64,000 bases of DNA from Sandarakinorhabdus sp. AAP62 (GCF_000331225.1 NZ_ANFY01000004.1:186001-250000); one strand, 5' to 3'. Counted from the stretch's first letter, positions 1 through 8,551 are shown. Notes: generated by a model from the letters alone, not told the origin. Translations and numbers: made by a program.

Positions 1-1
1 G

Positions 2-1084
2 GCCGGCTCCCTTGCCATGGCCGATGGCCTGATCACCGCCATCGACAGCGGTGCCAGCAGCGCTGGCCTTGATTGCGAAGGCGACTGGCTGATCCCCGGG
101 ATCATCGACATTCACACCGACAATCTGGAACGGCACTTCTTCCCGCGCCCCAACATCGATTGGGACCCGGTATCGGCGGCGATCGTGCACGATGGCCTGT
201 GCATTTCGGTGGGCGTCACAACGGTTTACGATTCCATGTCGGTGGGTTCGTTCGGCCTTGCGGCCGCACGCACGCCCGACAATCTGCATCGATTGACGGC
301 TGGTCTGCACACCGCGGTGGCCGGCGGCATGCTGAAGGCCGATCACAGGATCCACTGGCGCTGCGAAGCGCCGTCCGATGTGCTGGCCGATTGGCTGCCG
401 CCCTTGGCCGAACTGCCGCTCACCGGCCTGTTCTCGCTGATGGATCACACGCCGGGCCAGCGCCAGTATCGCAACGCCACGCGCTTTTTCACCAATTGGC
501 GCAAGGAAGGCCTGAGCGAGGCTGATATCGAAGCCCGCATGGCCGAACGCGCCGAACGGGTGGCGCGCAACGATGCCCGCAACCGGCGCTTCGTGGCCGG
601 CATTGCCCACGGCATGGGCCTGCCGCTGGCCAGCCATGACGATGAAACGGTGGCCCATATCGATGATGCCGCCAGCCATGGCGTCACCATCGCCGAATTC
701 CCGGTAACCGCCGAAGCTGCCGAAGCCGCCCGTGCACATGGCATGTGCGTGATCATGGGTGGGCCCAATCTGATCCGCGGCGGTTCCTACTCCGGCAATG
801 TGCCGGCCAGCGAACTGATCGAATCCGGCATGCACATCGGCTTTGCGTCCGACTATGTGCCGCGCAGCCTGGTGGAATGCGCCTTTGCGCTGGCCAATGG
901 CCGCTGGGGCCTGCCGATCGAGCGTGCCGTCGATACCGTCACCGGCGCGCCGGCTCGGGCGATGCGGCTGGATGATCGCGGTGCATTGCTGCCCGGCCGG
1001 CGCGGCGATGTGGTGCGGGTGCGCCAGCAGCAAGGCCAGGTGATGGTACGCGGCGTGTGGGTCGAGGGGCAGCGGGTCGGGTGA
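2..1084 (+). CDS. phnM: PhnM, ribose 1-methylphosphonate 5-triphosphate diphosphatase (5' end outside window)
   Basis: PhnM removes pyrophosphate from the triphosphorylated ribose-phosphonate made by PhnGHI, giving the substrate of the C-P lyase PhnJ in the cytoplasm. The frame is open from base 2, and the residues before the first ATG (base 17) still fit the family's N-terminal beta strand, so the true start lies upstream and only the first few dozen residues are missing. Visible amidohydrolase features are the DIHTDNLE metal-binding strand, SHDDET, the GGPNLIRGGSYSGN stretch typical of PhnM, and FASDYVPRSL carrying a late metal ligand. The stop overlaps the next gene (GTGA). The presence of phnM implies that phnGHIJKL lie just upstream. 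Confidence 0.93.
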   Translation, partial: AGSLAMADGLITAIDSGASSAGLDCEGDWLIPGIIDIHTDNLERHFFPRPNIDWDPVSAAIVHDGLCISVGVTTVYDSMSVGSFGLAAARTPDNLHRLTAGLHTAVAGGMLKADHRIHWRCEAPSDVLADWLPPLAELPLTGLFSLMDHTPGQRQYRNATRFFTNWRKEGLSEADIEARMAERAERVARNDARNRRFVAGIAHGMGLPLASHDDETVAHIDDAASHGVTIAEFPVTAEAAEAARAHGMCVIMGGPNLIRGGSYSGNVPASELIESGMHIGFASDYVPRSLVECAFALANGRWGLPIERAVDTVTGAPARAMRLDDRGALLPGRRGDVVRVRQQQGQVMVRGVWVEGQRVG

Positions 1085-1809
1085 TCCGCATCGTCACTCT
1101 CAACATCTGGAAAGACGAAGGCGACTGGCCGGCACGCATGGCGGCCATTGCGGCGGGTCTGGCCGCACTGCAGCCGGATGTCGTCTGCCTGCAGGAAGTC
1201 TATGTTGGCGGCGGGCGCGATGCCGGCCAGTGGCTGGCGGCGGCCACCGGCCTCGCCTGCACACAGCTCGCTGCCCGGCACAAGCTGCGCGGCGGCGTCG
1301 CCTCCAGTTCCGGCGTGGCCATTCTCAGCCGCACCGCACCGATCGGCACCATGGCCATCGGCCTGCCGACCACATTGGCCGATGGTGGGCGCAAGGCGCT
1401 GGTGGCCGACTTCACCACCGTGGCGGGCCCGCTGCGGGTGGCCAGCCTGCATCTCAGCCACGTGCGCACCCCGGACGCCAGCGCCTTGCGTGCGGCACAA
1501 TTGTCGGCGCTGGTGGCCGCGGCCGATTGCGCGGGGCCGCTGGTCCTGGCCGGCGATTTCAACGCGCGCTGGGACGCGCCGGAACTCGCGCTGCTGTCAG
1601 CGCCGGGTTGGGTCTCGTCGGCGACCATGCTGGCCGGCCAGAGCAGCCTGATCGGCCAGCCTGACGCACTGATCGATCATGTCGTGCTGCGCGCCGGCAC
1701 CGCCGCGCTGGCATTGAACGAAGCCCGAATCGTGCTCGACCATCCCGATGCTGCCGGTGTGCTGCCCAGCGATCATGCCGGCATTCTGGCCGTGTTGGCC
1801 GCCATTTAG
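1081..1809 (+). CDS. Endonuclease/exonuclease/phosphatase (EEP) family phosphodiesterase
   Basis: A 242-residue metal-dependent phosphodiesterase or phosphatase of the EEP fold. The catalytic set is complete: N8 in TLNIW, E39 in CLQEV, H124 in SLHLSH, D159/N161 in GDFN, D199-H200 in IDHV and the terminal S230-D-H232. There is no signal peptide, so it should be cytoplasmic. The start is GTG 1081, which overlaps the phnM stop codon by four bases and implies translational coupling. An upstream ATG-like frame extension inside phnM was not used. The coupling suggests a role in phosphonate breakdown, perhaps opening the cyclic ribose phosphate or cleaving phosphonate esters; that role is inference. 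A general EEP hydrolase is the alternative. Confidence 0.85.
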   Translation: MIRIVTLNIWKDEGDWPARMAAIAAGLAALQPDVVCLQEVYVGGGRDAGQWLAAATGLACTQLAARHKLRGGVASSSGVAILSRTAPIGTMAIGLPTTLADGGRKALVADFTTVAGPLRVASLHLSHVRTPDASALRAAQLSALVAAADCAGPLVLAGDFNARWDAPELALLSAPGWVSSATMLAGQSSLIGQPDALIDHVVLRAGTAALALNEARIVLDHPDAAGVLPSDHAGILAVLAAI

Positions 1810-1878
1810 CCCGACAAATCGCCGGCCTGTCCGGCCTGCCGTCACGCGACTGACACGCGCACGCCATAGCGAAGCCCA

Positions 1879-3723
1879 ATGGCCGATCTGCATCCCGAAC
1901 ACGCACGCCGCCCGTCCGACTGGCGCGAAAGCGTGGCGTTCTGCGCGCATTACTGGGCCCAGAAGCCGCGCCCGCTCGGGCTCGTCATCGCGCTGACGCT
2001 GGCGATGGTGGCGGCCGAAGTGTCCATTCCGGTCGCCGCTGGCCGCCTGGTCGACGCGCTGGGCGAGACCGCACGACAAGGCGCCGCCGGGTCCGTGGTG
2101 GCCGGTGATGCTGCCGGTCATGCCGCCATTGTCGCACTCGGCATCCTTACCGGGGTGATGGCGCTCTACCAGCTGCTCAACTATGGCGCGGGCCTTGCGT
2201 GGAACCGGGTCGCGGCGCACGCCATGAGCGGCGTGCTGGATGATGGCTTTGCCCGCATCCAGCGCTTCTCGTCCGATTGGCATGCCAACACCTTCGCCGG
2301 CTCGACGGTGCACAAGCTCACCCGGGGCAAATGGTCCTACGACCATATCTCCAACATCCTGATCCGCCAGTTCCTGCCGCTCTCGCTGGTCATTCTTGGC
2401 CTTGCCGGCGTCATGCTGGCCCGCTTTCCCACGGTGGGATTGCTGTTCTTCGCCATGGTCGCCGTCTATCTCGTCTCGTCGGTGATGCTCGCCACGCGCT
2501 GGGTGCGGCCGGCCAATGTCCGCGCCGCGGCGGCCGACAGCCAGATCGGCGGATCGGTGGCCGACGCGGTGTCCAACAACGCGGCGGTCAAGGCCTTTGG
2601 TGCCGAAGCGCGCGAGGAGGCGCTGTTCCGGTCGGTCACCGGCCGCTGGCGGGATCTCGCGCTGGTCTCGTGGGCCCGGGGCCTGCACATGTCGCTCATC
2701 CAGCAGGCGCTATGGCTGTCGCTGCAGGCCGGCATGCTGGCCCTGCTGATCGGCCTTGCCCGGCGCGGCGCGGCAACGCCCGGCGATGTGGCCTTTGTCA
2801 TCACCGCCTGCTTCCAGCTCGGCGGCAGCCTGCGCCAGGTTGGCGAACATATCCGTACCCTGCAGCGCGCCAGTGCCGAACTGGCCGACCTCATCGAGTT
2901 CAAGACGGCGCCGCTCGGCGTGACCGATATGCCCGCCGCGCCGGCGCTGAAGATCGGCAGCAGCCGCGGCCGCGGCGAGATCATCTTCGAGAATGTGCGC
3001 TTCGGCTATCCGGGCCAGGGGCCGGACCAGCCCCCGCTCTACGCAGGCTTTGATCTCCGGATTGCGCCGGGCGAAAAGGTTGCGCTGGTTGGGCCGTCCG
3101 GCTCGGGCAAATCCACCTTCGTGAAGCTGATCCAGCGGCTGTATGATGTCGATGACGGTGCGATCTGGATCGACGGGCAGGATATCGCCGGCGTGCAGCA
3201 GGCATCCTTGCGCCGCAGCATTTCCATCGTGCCGCAGGAACCGGTGCTGTTCCACCGCAGCCTCGCTGACAATATCGCCTATGCCCGTCCCGATGCCAGC
3301 GAGGCCGAGATCATCGAATGCGCCCGACGCGCCCGCGCCCATGAATTCATCGCCTGTCTGCAGCAGGGTTATCGCACGCTGGTGGGCGAGCGCGGGGTGA
3401 AATTGTCGGGCGGGGAGCGCCAGCGCGTTGCCATCGCCCGCGCCTTCCTGGCGGACGCGCCGATCGTGGTGTTCGACGAGGCCACCTCCAGCCTCGATAC
3501 GGTCACCGAAAAGCTGATCCAGTCGGCGATGGCCGAACTGATGGCCGGGCGAACCACCATCATCGTTGCCCACCGCCTGTCGACCGTGCGCGATGCCGAT
3601 CGCATCCTGGTGTTCGATGCCGGCCAGATCGTCGAGCAGGGCAATCATGCCGAATTGCTGGCGCTGGGCGGCACCTATGCAAGGCTGCACGCGGTCGAGG
3701 ATGAATGGGCCTATGTCGGCTGA
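1879..3723 (+). CDS. ABC exporter, fused membrane and ATPase domains
   Basis: A 614-residue half-size exporter of the type I (ABCB/MsbA/HMT1-like) class. The N-terminal ~320 residues hold the six-helix membrane domain. The nucleotide-binding domain follows, with Walker A GPSGSGKS at 405-412, a Q-loop VPQEPVLF, the signature LSGGERQ from 509, Walker B VVFDEATS with D533-E534, and the H-loop IVAHRLSTV. It probably exports a hydrophobic or amphipathic molecule across the inner membrane using ATP. It follows the phosphodiesterase by 69 bp on the same strand, so it may be co-transcribed with phnM. The substrate is not evident, and a link to phosphonates rests only on position. Confidence 0.88.
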   Translation: MADLHPEHARRPSDWRESVAFCAHYWAQKPRPLGLVIALTLAMVAAEVSIPVAAGRLVDALGETARQGAAGSVVAGDAAGHAAIVALGILTGVMALYQLLNYGAGLAWNRVAAHAMSGVLDDGFARIQRFSSDWHANTFAGSTVHKLTRGKWSYDHISNILIRQFLPLSLVILGLAGVMLARFPTVGLLFFAMVAVYLVSSVMLATRWVRPANVRAAAADSQIGGSVADAVSNNAAVKAFGAEAREEALFRSVTGRWRDLALVSWARGLHMSLIQQALWLSLQAGMLALLIGLARRGAATPGDVAFVITACFQLGGSLRQVGEHIRTLQRASAELADLIEFKTAPLGVTDMPAAPALKIGSSRGRGEIIFENVRFGYPGQGPDQPPLYAGFDLRIAPGEKVALVGPSGSGKSTFVKLIQRLYDVDDGAIWIDGQDIAGVQQASLRRSISIVPQEPVLFHRSLADNIAYARPDASEAEIIECARRARAHEFIACLQQGYRTLVGERGVKLSGGERQRVAIARAFLADAPIVVFDEATSSLDTVTEKLIQSAMAELMAGRTTIIVAHRLSTVRDADRILVFDAGQIVEQGNHAELLALGGTYARLHAVEDEWAYVG

Positions 3724-3730
3724 GGGCGGG

Positions 3731-4552
3731 TCAGACGAACCGTCCCATTGTGGGCAGTTTCGTCCCCGCCAGCGGCCCGGTGAGCATATGAACACCTGAC
3801 AGCGATGGGAGGCTGACCGGCCCATCAGGGCCATCAAATTGCAGGCCCCGGCCATGGCTGAGCGCAAAGCGGCGGCCGGGGCGCGGGTTGAGCACGGGCG
3901 TGATCTGGCGCTGGCCATATTGGGCATGGTGGGAAATATCCCAGTGCGGCGGCGTTTCGGGGGCGCGCACGTTCAGCCAGCAGTGGCCGGTGGGATGCTG
4001 GCTGCGGCCATCGGCAACATGCGCGCCGATGACATAAGTCGCCGCCAGCCCGGCCGCGCGCAGCGCTGCCACCGCCAGCGTGTGCATGTCCACGCAGGTC
4101 CCCGGGGTCAGCCCGCAGGCCAGCGCCGGCATGGCGTCGGCATCCGCGCCCAGCGCCTGTTCGCGGCGGCCATAATCGAAATGATCGGCAACAAACTGGA
4201 TCACCGCCTGGCAACGCGCGTGCGGCGCTGCTGGCAGTTCCAGCGAAGTGATCTGCACAGCAAGGGCCGGCGAGGCACGTTCAAAGGGAGATGTGCCCGG
4301 CACGAAGGCCGCATCCGGCAGGCCGGCGCCCGCCGGTTCGAAGCGGTGTCGGAGCCGCACCAGGCGGCCGGCACGCAGCGGCAGCAGCCAGGCAGCGGTG
4401 CGGCCATCAGCATCATGCACCACCCGTTGCGGCGCCGTGCCGGCAAAATCGGTGCCCAGCACGCGCTGGTGATCGGTTTCGGGCGGCACCGGATACAGGC
4501 CGAGGCCGTCATAGGGTGCCGGATCGGCCAGAAAGGCTTCGAACATCGCCAT
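3731..4552 (-). CDS. Transglutaminase-like cysteine protease-fold protein
   Basis: A 273-residue cytoplasmic protein with a transglutaminase-like core. The catalytic triad is visible as C153 in PGTCVDMHTLA, H190 in PTGHCWLNV and D205 in HWDISHH, each in the usual family context. The N-terminal ~100 residues look like the beta-rich domain that precedes the core in bacterial members. It is the last gene of the minus-strand run phnC, acetyltransferase, phnN; its ATG directly abuts the phnN stop. Such proteins act as proteases, amidases or cross-linkers. I know no standard role for one in phosphonate use, so its function here is open. Confidence 0.8.
   Translation of the reverse strand: MAMFEAFLADPAPYDGLGLYPVPPETDHQRVLGTDFAGTAPQRVVHDADGRTAAWLLPLRAGRLVRLRHRFEPAGAGLPDAAFVPGTSPFERASPALAVQITSLELPAAPHARCQAVIQFVADHFDYGRREQALGADADAMPALACGLTPGTCVDMHTLAVAALRAAGLAATYVIGAHVADGRSQHPTGHCWLNVRAPETPPHWDISHHAQYGQRQITPVLNPRPGRRFALSHGRGLQFDGPDGPVSLPSLSGVHMLTGPLAGTKLPTMGRFV
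3734..3764. terminator. Imperfect hairpin at convergent gene ends
   Basis: Arms 3734-3747 and 3751-3764 pair at 11 of 14 positions around a TTG loop. The stem lies inside the last codons of the minus-strand transglutaminase gene, right before its stop codon, and 10 bp after the stop of the ABC exporter. It could end both converging transcripts. No long T-run is seen. Confidence 0.4.
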
Positions 4553-5095
4553 TCACGCGGCCCTGATCGCGGCGACCAGCGCGGTGATGCCGTCGGTGGC
4601 AGGGCCATCATTGATCACGGCGGCATCGGCTTCGGCCACCGGCCAGGCGGCGGCGCGGGCCACGCGCGCTTCGATTTCGGCGGGCGTTTCGCGGCCCCGT
4701 GCCTGCAGCCGTTCGCGCAGCATCACGGCGGGTGCGGTGATCGCCACCACGCGCACCGGCGCCAGCGTGGCGCGCGCCTGCGCCAGCGTCGCGCGCGAGC
4801 CATTGGCGACCACCGCGACGCCTGCTTGCCGCAGCCGCTGCAACGCGATTGGCAGGCCATAAGACAGGCCGTGGGCGGCCCAGTGCAGCATGTAGCCGCC
4901 ACTGCCGGCAATGCGGTCGAATTCGGCCTGGCTTACCGGACGGTGCGCCTCGCCACCGGCATCAGGGGGCCGCGTGATGTCGCGCTGGGCAAAGACGAAG
5001 CCCGGATCACCGGCCAGCGCGTCGCGTGCGCCGGCCAGCAGCGTGTCCTTGCCCACGCCCGATGGCCCCACCACCAGGATCAGCGCGCCGGTCAT
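4553..5095 (-). CDS. phnN: PhnN, ribose 1,5-bisphosphate phosphokinase
   Basis: PhnN phosphorylates ribose 1,5-bisphosphate to PRPP, the last step that returns the ribose carrier of the C-P lyase pathway to central metabolism. The 180-residue guanylate-kinase-like protein has Walker A GPSGVGKDT at residues 10-18 and the ITRPPDAGGEAHRPVS stretch that in this family replaces the GMP-binding region. Length matches PhnN. It sits 12 bp after the acetyltransferase gene and directly before the transglutaminase gene, in one minus-strand run with phnC. Confidence 0.92.
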   Translation of the reverse strand: MTGALILVVGPSGVGKDTLLAGARDALAGDPGFVFAQRDITRPPDAGGEAHRPVSQAEFDRIAGSGGYMLHWAAHGLSYGLPIALQRLRQAGVAVVANGSRATLAQARATLAPVRVVAITAPAVMLRERLQARGRETPAEIEARVARAAAWPVAEADAAVINDGPATDGITALVAAIRAA

Positions 5096-5107
5096 GACCG
5101 GGGGGCT

Positions 5108-5794
5108 TCAGCTGTATTTTGCCACAAAGGCATCGGCATCCAGCGCGCGGAAATCCGGCAGCGCTTCGGCCAGCCGTTCGTGCGGCCAGTCCCACCAGGC
5201 CAGCGCCAGCAGCCCGTCCTGCACGGCCTTCGGAAAACGCTCGCGGATGGGTTTGGAGGGCACGCCGCCAACGATGGTGAAGGGCGCCACGTCCTTGGAA
5301 ACGACCGCGCCTGCGCCAATCACCGCGCCGGTGCCGACGCTCACGCCGGCCAACACGGTGGCGCCATGGCCGATCCACACATCATGGCCGATGTGCACAT
5401 GATCATCGCGCCGCCACTGGAAGAAGTCGGCATCATCGGCTTCGCCCAATTCATAGGAGACCGAACGATAGGTGAAATGGTGGAGGGCGGCTTTCCAGGT
5501 CGGGTGGTTGCCGGGGTTGATGCGGGTGTCGCGGGCGATCGAGCAGAATTTGCCGATCGTGGCATAGGCGCTGCTCGAATCGGTGACGATATAGCTGTAG
5601 GCCCCCATTTCGGTTTCCATCAGCGAAGTGCGACCGCCCACCCGGGTCCACGGCCCCAGGATGCAGTCCCGCACATGGGCTTCGGGCGCGATGGCCGGCT
5701 GGCTGGGCGCCCGCGTCGCCGCAGGATCATGCACATGGTGATCAAAATATTCATAGCCCGGCGGCAGGGCGCGCGCTGCAAGCAGCCCGCTCAT
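5108..5794 (-). CDS. Phosphonate-associated hexapeptide-repeat acetyltransferase
   Basis: A 228-residue left-handed beta-helix transferase, resembling the xenobiotic-acetyltransferase branch and the phosphonate-metabolism hexapeptide family often found beside phnN and phnC. Features are the GNHP...HHF segment, GHDVWIGHGATVLAGV with the likely catalytic histidine, and the closing VGGVPSKPIRERF coil. It probably acetylates an aminoalkyl phosphonate or a pathway intermediate using acetyl-CoA in the cytoplasm; the substrate is inferred from neighbours. Its ATG overlaps the phnC stop by four bases, so the two are likely translationally coupled. Confidence 0.85.
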   Translation of the reverse strand: MSGLLAARALPPGYEYFDHHVHDPAATRAPSQPAIAPEAHVRDCILGPWTRVGGRTSLMETEMGAYSYIVTDSSSAYATIGKFCSIARDTRINPGNHPTWKAALHHFTYRSVSYELGEADDADFFQWRRDDHVHIGHDVWIGHGATVLAGVSVGTGAVIGAGAVVSKDVAPFTIVGGVPSKPIRERFPKAVQDGLLALAWWDWPHERLAEALPDFRALDADAFVAKYS

Positions 5795-6579
5795 GCCACG
5801 GCGTCCAGACGTTCTGGTTCCGGGATGGCGGCGGCGGATTCAAACACCTGCCGGCCATAGATTTTCTCGATCACCGGCCCGCGCAGCGCTTCCGGTGGGC
5901 CATCGAACACGACGCGGCCCTGCGCCATGCCAATGATGCGCGGGCAATAACGCCGGGCGATATCGAGCGCGTGCAGATTGACCAGCACCGTGATGCCGCG
6001 CTCGCGGTTGATGCGCGCCAGGGTTTCCATCACGGTTTCGGCATTGGCCGGATCGAGCGAGGCAATGGGTTCATCGGCCAGGATGATTTCGGGCATCTGC
6101 ATCAGCGTGCGGGCGATGGCGACACGCTGCTGCTGCCCACCCGAAAGCGTGCAGCAGCGCTGAAACGCGGCTTCGGCCATGTCGAGCGCATGCAGTTCGA
6201 GGATGGCGCGGGCCCGTTCGGTTTGCGGAAACATCTTGAACAGCGGGGCGATGCCCTGGTTGCGGCACAGGCTGCCGGTGAGCACATTGTTCAGCACATC
6301 CAGCCGCGGCGACAGGTTGAACTGCTGGAACACCATCCCGCAGCAGGCCCGCCATTCGCGCAGCGCCTTGCCCTGCAACTGGCTGACCGGCTTGCCCTGC
6401 CAGAGGATTTCGCCCCCGCTGGCATCGCACAGCCGGTTGATCAGGCGCAGCAGGGTCGATTTGCCGGCCCCCGATCGGCCGATGATGCCAACCATTTCGC
6501 CAGCCGGGATGGCAAGCGAGACAGCATCGACCGCAACCGTGTCGCCGAACCGCTTGCTGACGGACTTCAATTCGAGCAT
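5791..6579 (-). CDS. phnC: PhnC, phosphonate ABC importer ATPase
   Basis: A 262-residue ATPase that should energise the PhnD/PhnE importer from the cytoplasmic side of the inner membrane. Walker A GRSGAGKST, signature LSGGQQQRVAIAR and Walker B IILADEP are intact. I chose ATG 6579 because GAGGGG lies about nine bases upstream; the longer frame opens only at a TTG (6603) that would place this ribosome site inside the gene. Oddly, its partner permease genes start 2 kb away beyond an EamA gene and an opposite-strand kinase, instead of following it. A possible Pho box lies about 40 bp upstream. Confidence 0.92.
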   Translation of the reverse strand: MLELKSVSKRFGDTVAVDAVSLAIPAGEMVGIIGRSGAGKSTLLRLINRLCDASGGEILWQGKPVSQLQGKALREWRACCGMVFQQFNLSPRLDVLNNVLTGSLCRNQGIAPLFKMFPQTERARAILELHALDMAEAAFQRCCTLSGGQQQRVAIARTLMQMPEIILADEPIASLDPANAETVMETLARINRERGITVLVNLHALDIARRYCPRIIGMAQGRVVFDGPPEALRGPVIEKIYGRQVFESAAAIPEPERLDAVA

Positions 6580-6619
6580 CGCCGGAGTCCCCTCTTCGGG
6601 CAAATCCTAGGTGGGCTCC

Positions 6620-6637
6620 ATGATGTTTGCGTGACAG
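6620..6637 (-). promoter_or_regulatory. Possible PhoB box upstream of phnC
   Basis: On the minus strand this reads CTGTCACGCAAACATCAT. It matches the two-heptamer PhoB box at about 12 of 18 positions: the first half CTGTCA is exact and the second keeps TCAT. It lies 40 bp upstream of the chosen phnC start, a suitable place for activation under phosphate limitation. The weak second half keeps confidence low. Confidence 0.4.
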
Positions 6638-6645
6638 TCGGAAGG

Positions 6646-7524
6646 TCAGTCTGCGGCTGGCAGCGGGCGTTTTGCCGCGCGTGGCCGCGGCCATGAAGCG
6701 ACCAGATTGGCGGCAATGATCAGCGCGGCACCAGCCAGAACCGCCGGGCCCGGCACCTCGCCAAACACCAGAAAGCCCAGGATGGTGCCGGTCACCAGCC
6801 GCAGATAATCCAGCGGCGCCAGCGCGCTGATATCGCCGAGCCGCCATGCGCTGAGCATCGCCGCCTGCAGCGCGATACCCACCAGCCCCAGCGCCGCCAT
6901 CATGATCAGATCGTTCGTGGTGGGCATCACCCACCAGATCAGCGCCAGCGGCAGCGACAAGGCCGATTGGCCGACAGCGCCCCAGAACATCAGGGTCAAC
7001 CGATCAGTCTGGCGGGTGAGTTCCTTGACGACGATTGTTGACGAGGCAAAGCAGGCGGCACTGCCCAGCGCCAGAAAACACGCCGGATCAATTGTTTGGG
7101 TGGGCTGGAAGATGATCAGCACGCCGGCCATGCCCATCACCATCGCTCCCCATCGCCGGGTACCGACCTGTTCGCCGAGCATCAGCGCGGCCAGCGCCAG
7201 CACGATGAAGCCCTTGGTGAAGCTGAGCGATTGGGCCTGGGCAATGGGCAGGGCGGCGATGGCGGCAATCCCCATGGCCTGGCCGCCAAAGGTGAGCAGC
7301 GCCCGGCCGGCCAATTTGAGCGGTGTGCCCGAAACTGGTGGCCGGGACGGCCGTACCAGTACGATGGGGGCAAGCACGACTGCCATCACCAGGCCGCGCG
7401 CCAGCATGATCTGGAAGGCGCCATAATCCTGGCCCAGCGTCTTGATCATCCACAGCATGGCAGTGGAAATGAGCACGCCAATCAAGAAGAATCCGGCGGC
7501 GCGGCGGTTGTTGACGGCCACCAT
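6646..7524 (-). CDS. EamA-family (drug/metabolite) transporter
   Basis: A roughly 292-residue inner-membrane protein with about ten hydrophobic helices in two EamA halves, ending in a basic tail. The second half has the typical LAPLDYLRLVTGTILGFLVFGE stretch in helix pair form. The start is uncertain: ATG 7524 places a short polar tail before helix 1; GTG 7566 would add 14 residues, and the frame runs far upstream as antisense to the sugar kinase gene. The gene ends 66 bp upstream of phnC on the same strand and its promoter faces the kinase gene. It may export a metabolite; the substrate is unknown. Confidence 0.82.
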   Translation of the reverse strand: MVAVNNRRAAGFFLIGVLISTAMLWMIKTLGQDYGAFQIMLARGLVMAVVLAPIVLVRPSRPPVSGTPLKLAGRALLTFGGQAMGIAAIAALPIAQAQSLSFTKGFIVLALAALMLGEQVGTRRWGAMVMGMAGVLIIFQPTQTIDPACFLALGSAACFASSTIVVKELTRQTDRLTLMFWGAVGQSALSLPLALIWWVMPTTNDLIMMAALGLVGIALQAAMLSAWRLGDISALAPLDYLRLVTGTILGFLVFGEVPGPAVLAGAALIIAANLVASWPRPRAAKRPLPAAD

Positions 7525-7642
7525 CGGCGCGCCAACAAATTGATGATTTGTCAAAGTATTTTTCACGTGCTGCAGTAGCAGGCCAGGTCTGATTTGGCCA
7601 GCCTGCTGGTGAAGCCGGGGCCCGAAAAAGCGAGTCGACATT

Positions 7643-8551
7643 ATGGCAAGGATATTGGTGTCAGGCAGTCTGGGTTGGGATGTGCCGTTGTGGCTGGATC
7701 GTCCCTTGATATCCGGCGCGCGGATCGCGGCCCGGCCGCTGACGCCGGCGGCCAGCGGCCCGGTATTGGGCGGCGCAACCTTGCCGGGACGGCTGGGCGG
7801 CGGTGCGGCCAATATTGCCTCCGCGCTGGCGCTGGCCGGGCACGAGGTGCTGGTGGTTGGTCGTGTCGGGCAGGACACGCTGGGCCAATATGTGTTCTTT
7901 GCCCTCGATGCGCGCGGCCTGTCGCTGGATGGCATCCGGTCGGATGCTGTGCCCACCACCTCGCTGCAGATCCTCATCGAACCTTCGGGGGAGCGCACCA
8001 TCCTGGGCATCGGCTGGGACCGCGCGGCAACCGCACGGCCACGCTGGACGATGTCGGCGGCACTGCTCGAACGCTTCGCGCCCGATGCGCTGATCCTGCG
8101 CGGTGCCGTGCCCGGCGTGCCGCACGTTTCCGGACTGCTGGCGGGCCGGCTGGTCATCGCCCACATGCCCAGCTGGGGCGAGCCACCGGAACGGGTGGAT
8201 GTGGCGGTGGGATCGCGCAATGATCTGGGTGATGCGGCGCTGGCCGAACCGCGGGCGGCGGCGATCGCGGCCTTTGGCGCGGCAAGCTGGGGCGTGGTGA
8301 CAGACGGGGCCGGCGCCGTGCAGGCGCAATCGGCCGATCAACGGCTCAGCGTGCCGGCGGTGCCCGCCACGGTGGTGGATGCGACGGGCGCTGGAGACAT
8401 TTTCATCGCCGGGCTGGCCGATGCCTTGCTGGCCGGGGCCGGCATGGCAGATGCGCTGGCCCATGGCTGCAAGTGGGGCGCCGTGGCGGTGGGCCTGGAA
8501 GGATCGGCACCAGAGCCAGGGACGGCCGGTTTCGACCCGTTCAGCCGCTGA
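7643..8551 (+). CDS. PfkB/ribokinase-family carbohydrate kinase
   Basis: A 302-residue cytoplasmic kinase. The N-terminal PfkB signature is LGGGAANIASALALAG (about 51-66), and the C-terminal signature DATGAGDIFIAG carries the anion-hole glycines and catalytic D252. The family phosphorylates sugars and nucleosides at a primary hydroxyl with ATP. It is the only plus-strand gene between phnC and the phnDE permeases, divergent from the EamA gene and converging on phnE with an 11-bp overlap. Since C-P lyase chemistry uses ribose phosphates, a ribose or nucleoside salvage role is plausible but unproven. Confidence 0.85.
   Translation: MARILVSGSLGWDVPLWLDRPLISGARIAARPLTPAASGPVLGGATLPGRLGGGAANIASALALAGHEVLVVGRVGQDTLGQYVFFALDARGLSLDGIRSDAVPTTSLQILIEPSGERTILGIGWDRAATARPRWTMSAALLERFAPDALILRGAVPGVPHVSGLLAGRLVIAHMPSWGEPPERVDVAVGSRNDLGDAALAEPRAAAIAAFGAASWGVVTDGAGAVQAQSADQRLSVPAVPATVVDATGAGDIFIAGLADALLAGAGMADALAHGCKWGAVAVGLEGSAPEPGTAGFDPFSR

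Noticed and set aside
3839-5860. A 673-codon plus-strand frame
   Set aside because: It lies opposite the transglutaminase, phnN and acetyltransferase genes, which are clearly real by motif; the frame is low in complexity and has no family features.
7525-7642. PhoB-like TTGTCAA...TTTTCAC between EamA and kinase genes
   Set aside because: Spacing between half-sites is one base off and matches are too weak to support.
7525-8220. Long upstream extension of the EamA frame on the minus strand
   Set aside because: It runs antisense through the PfkB kinase gene; the EamA fold starts only near 7524.
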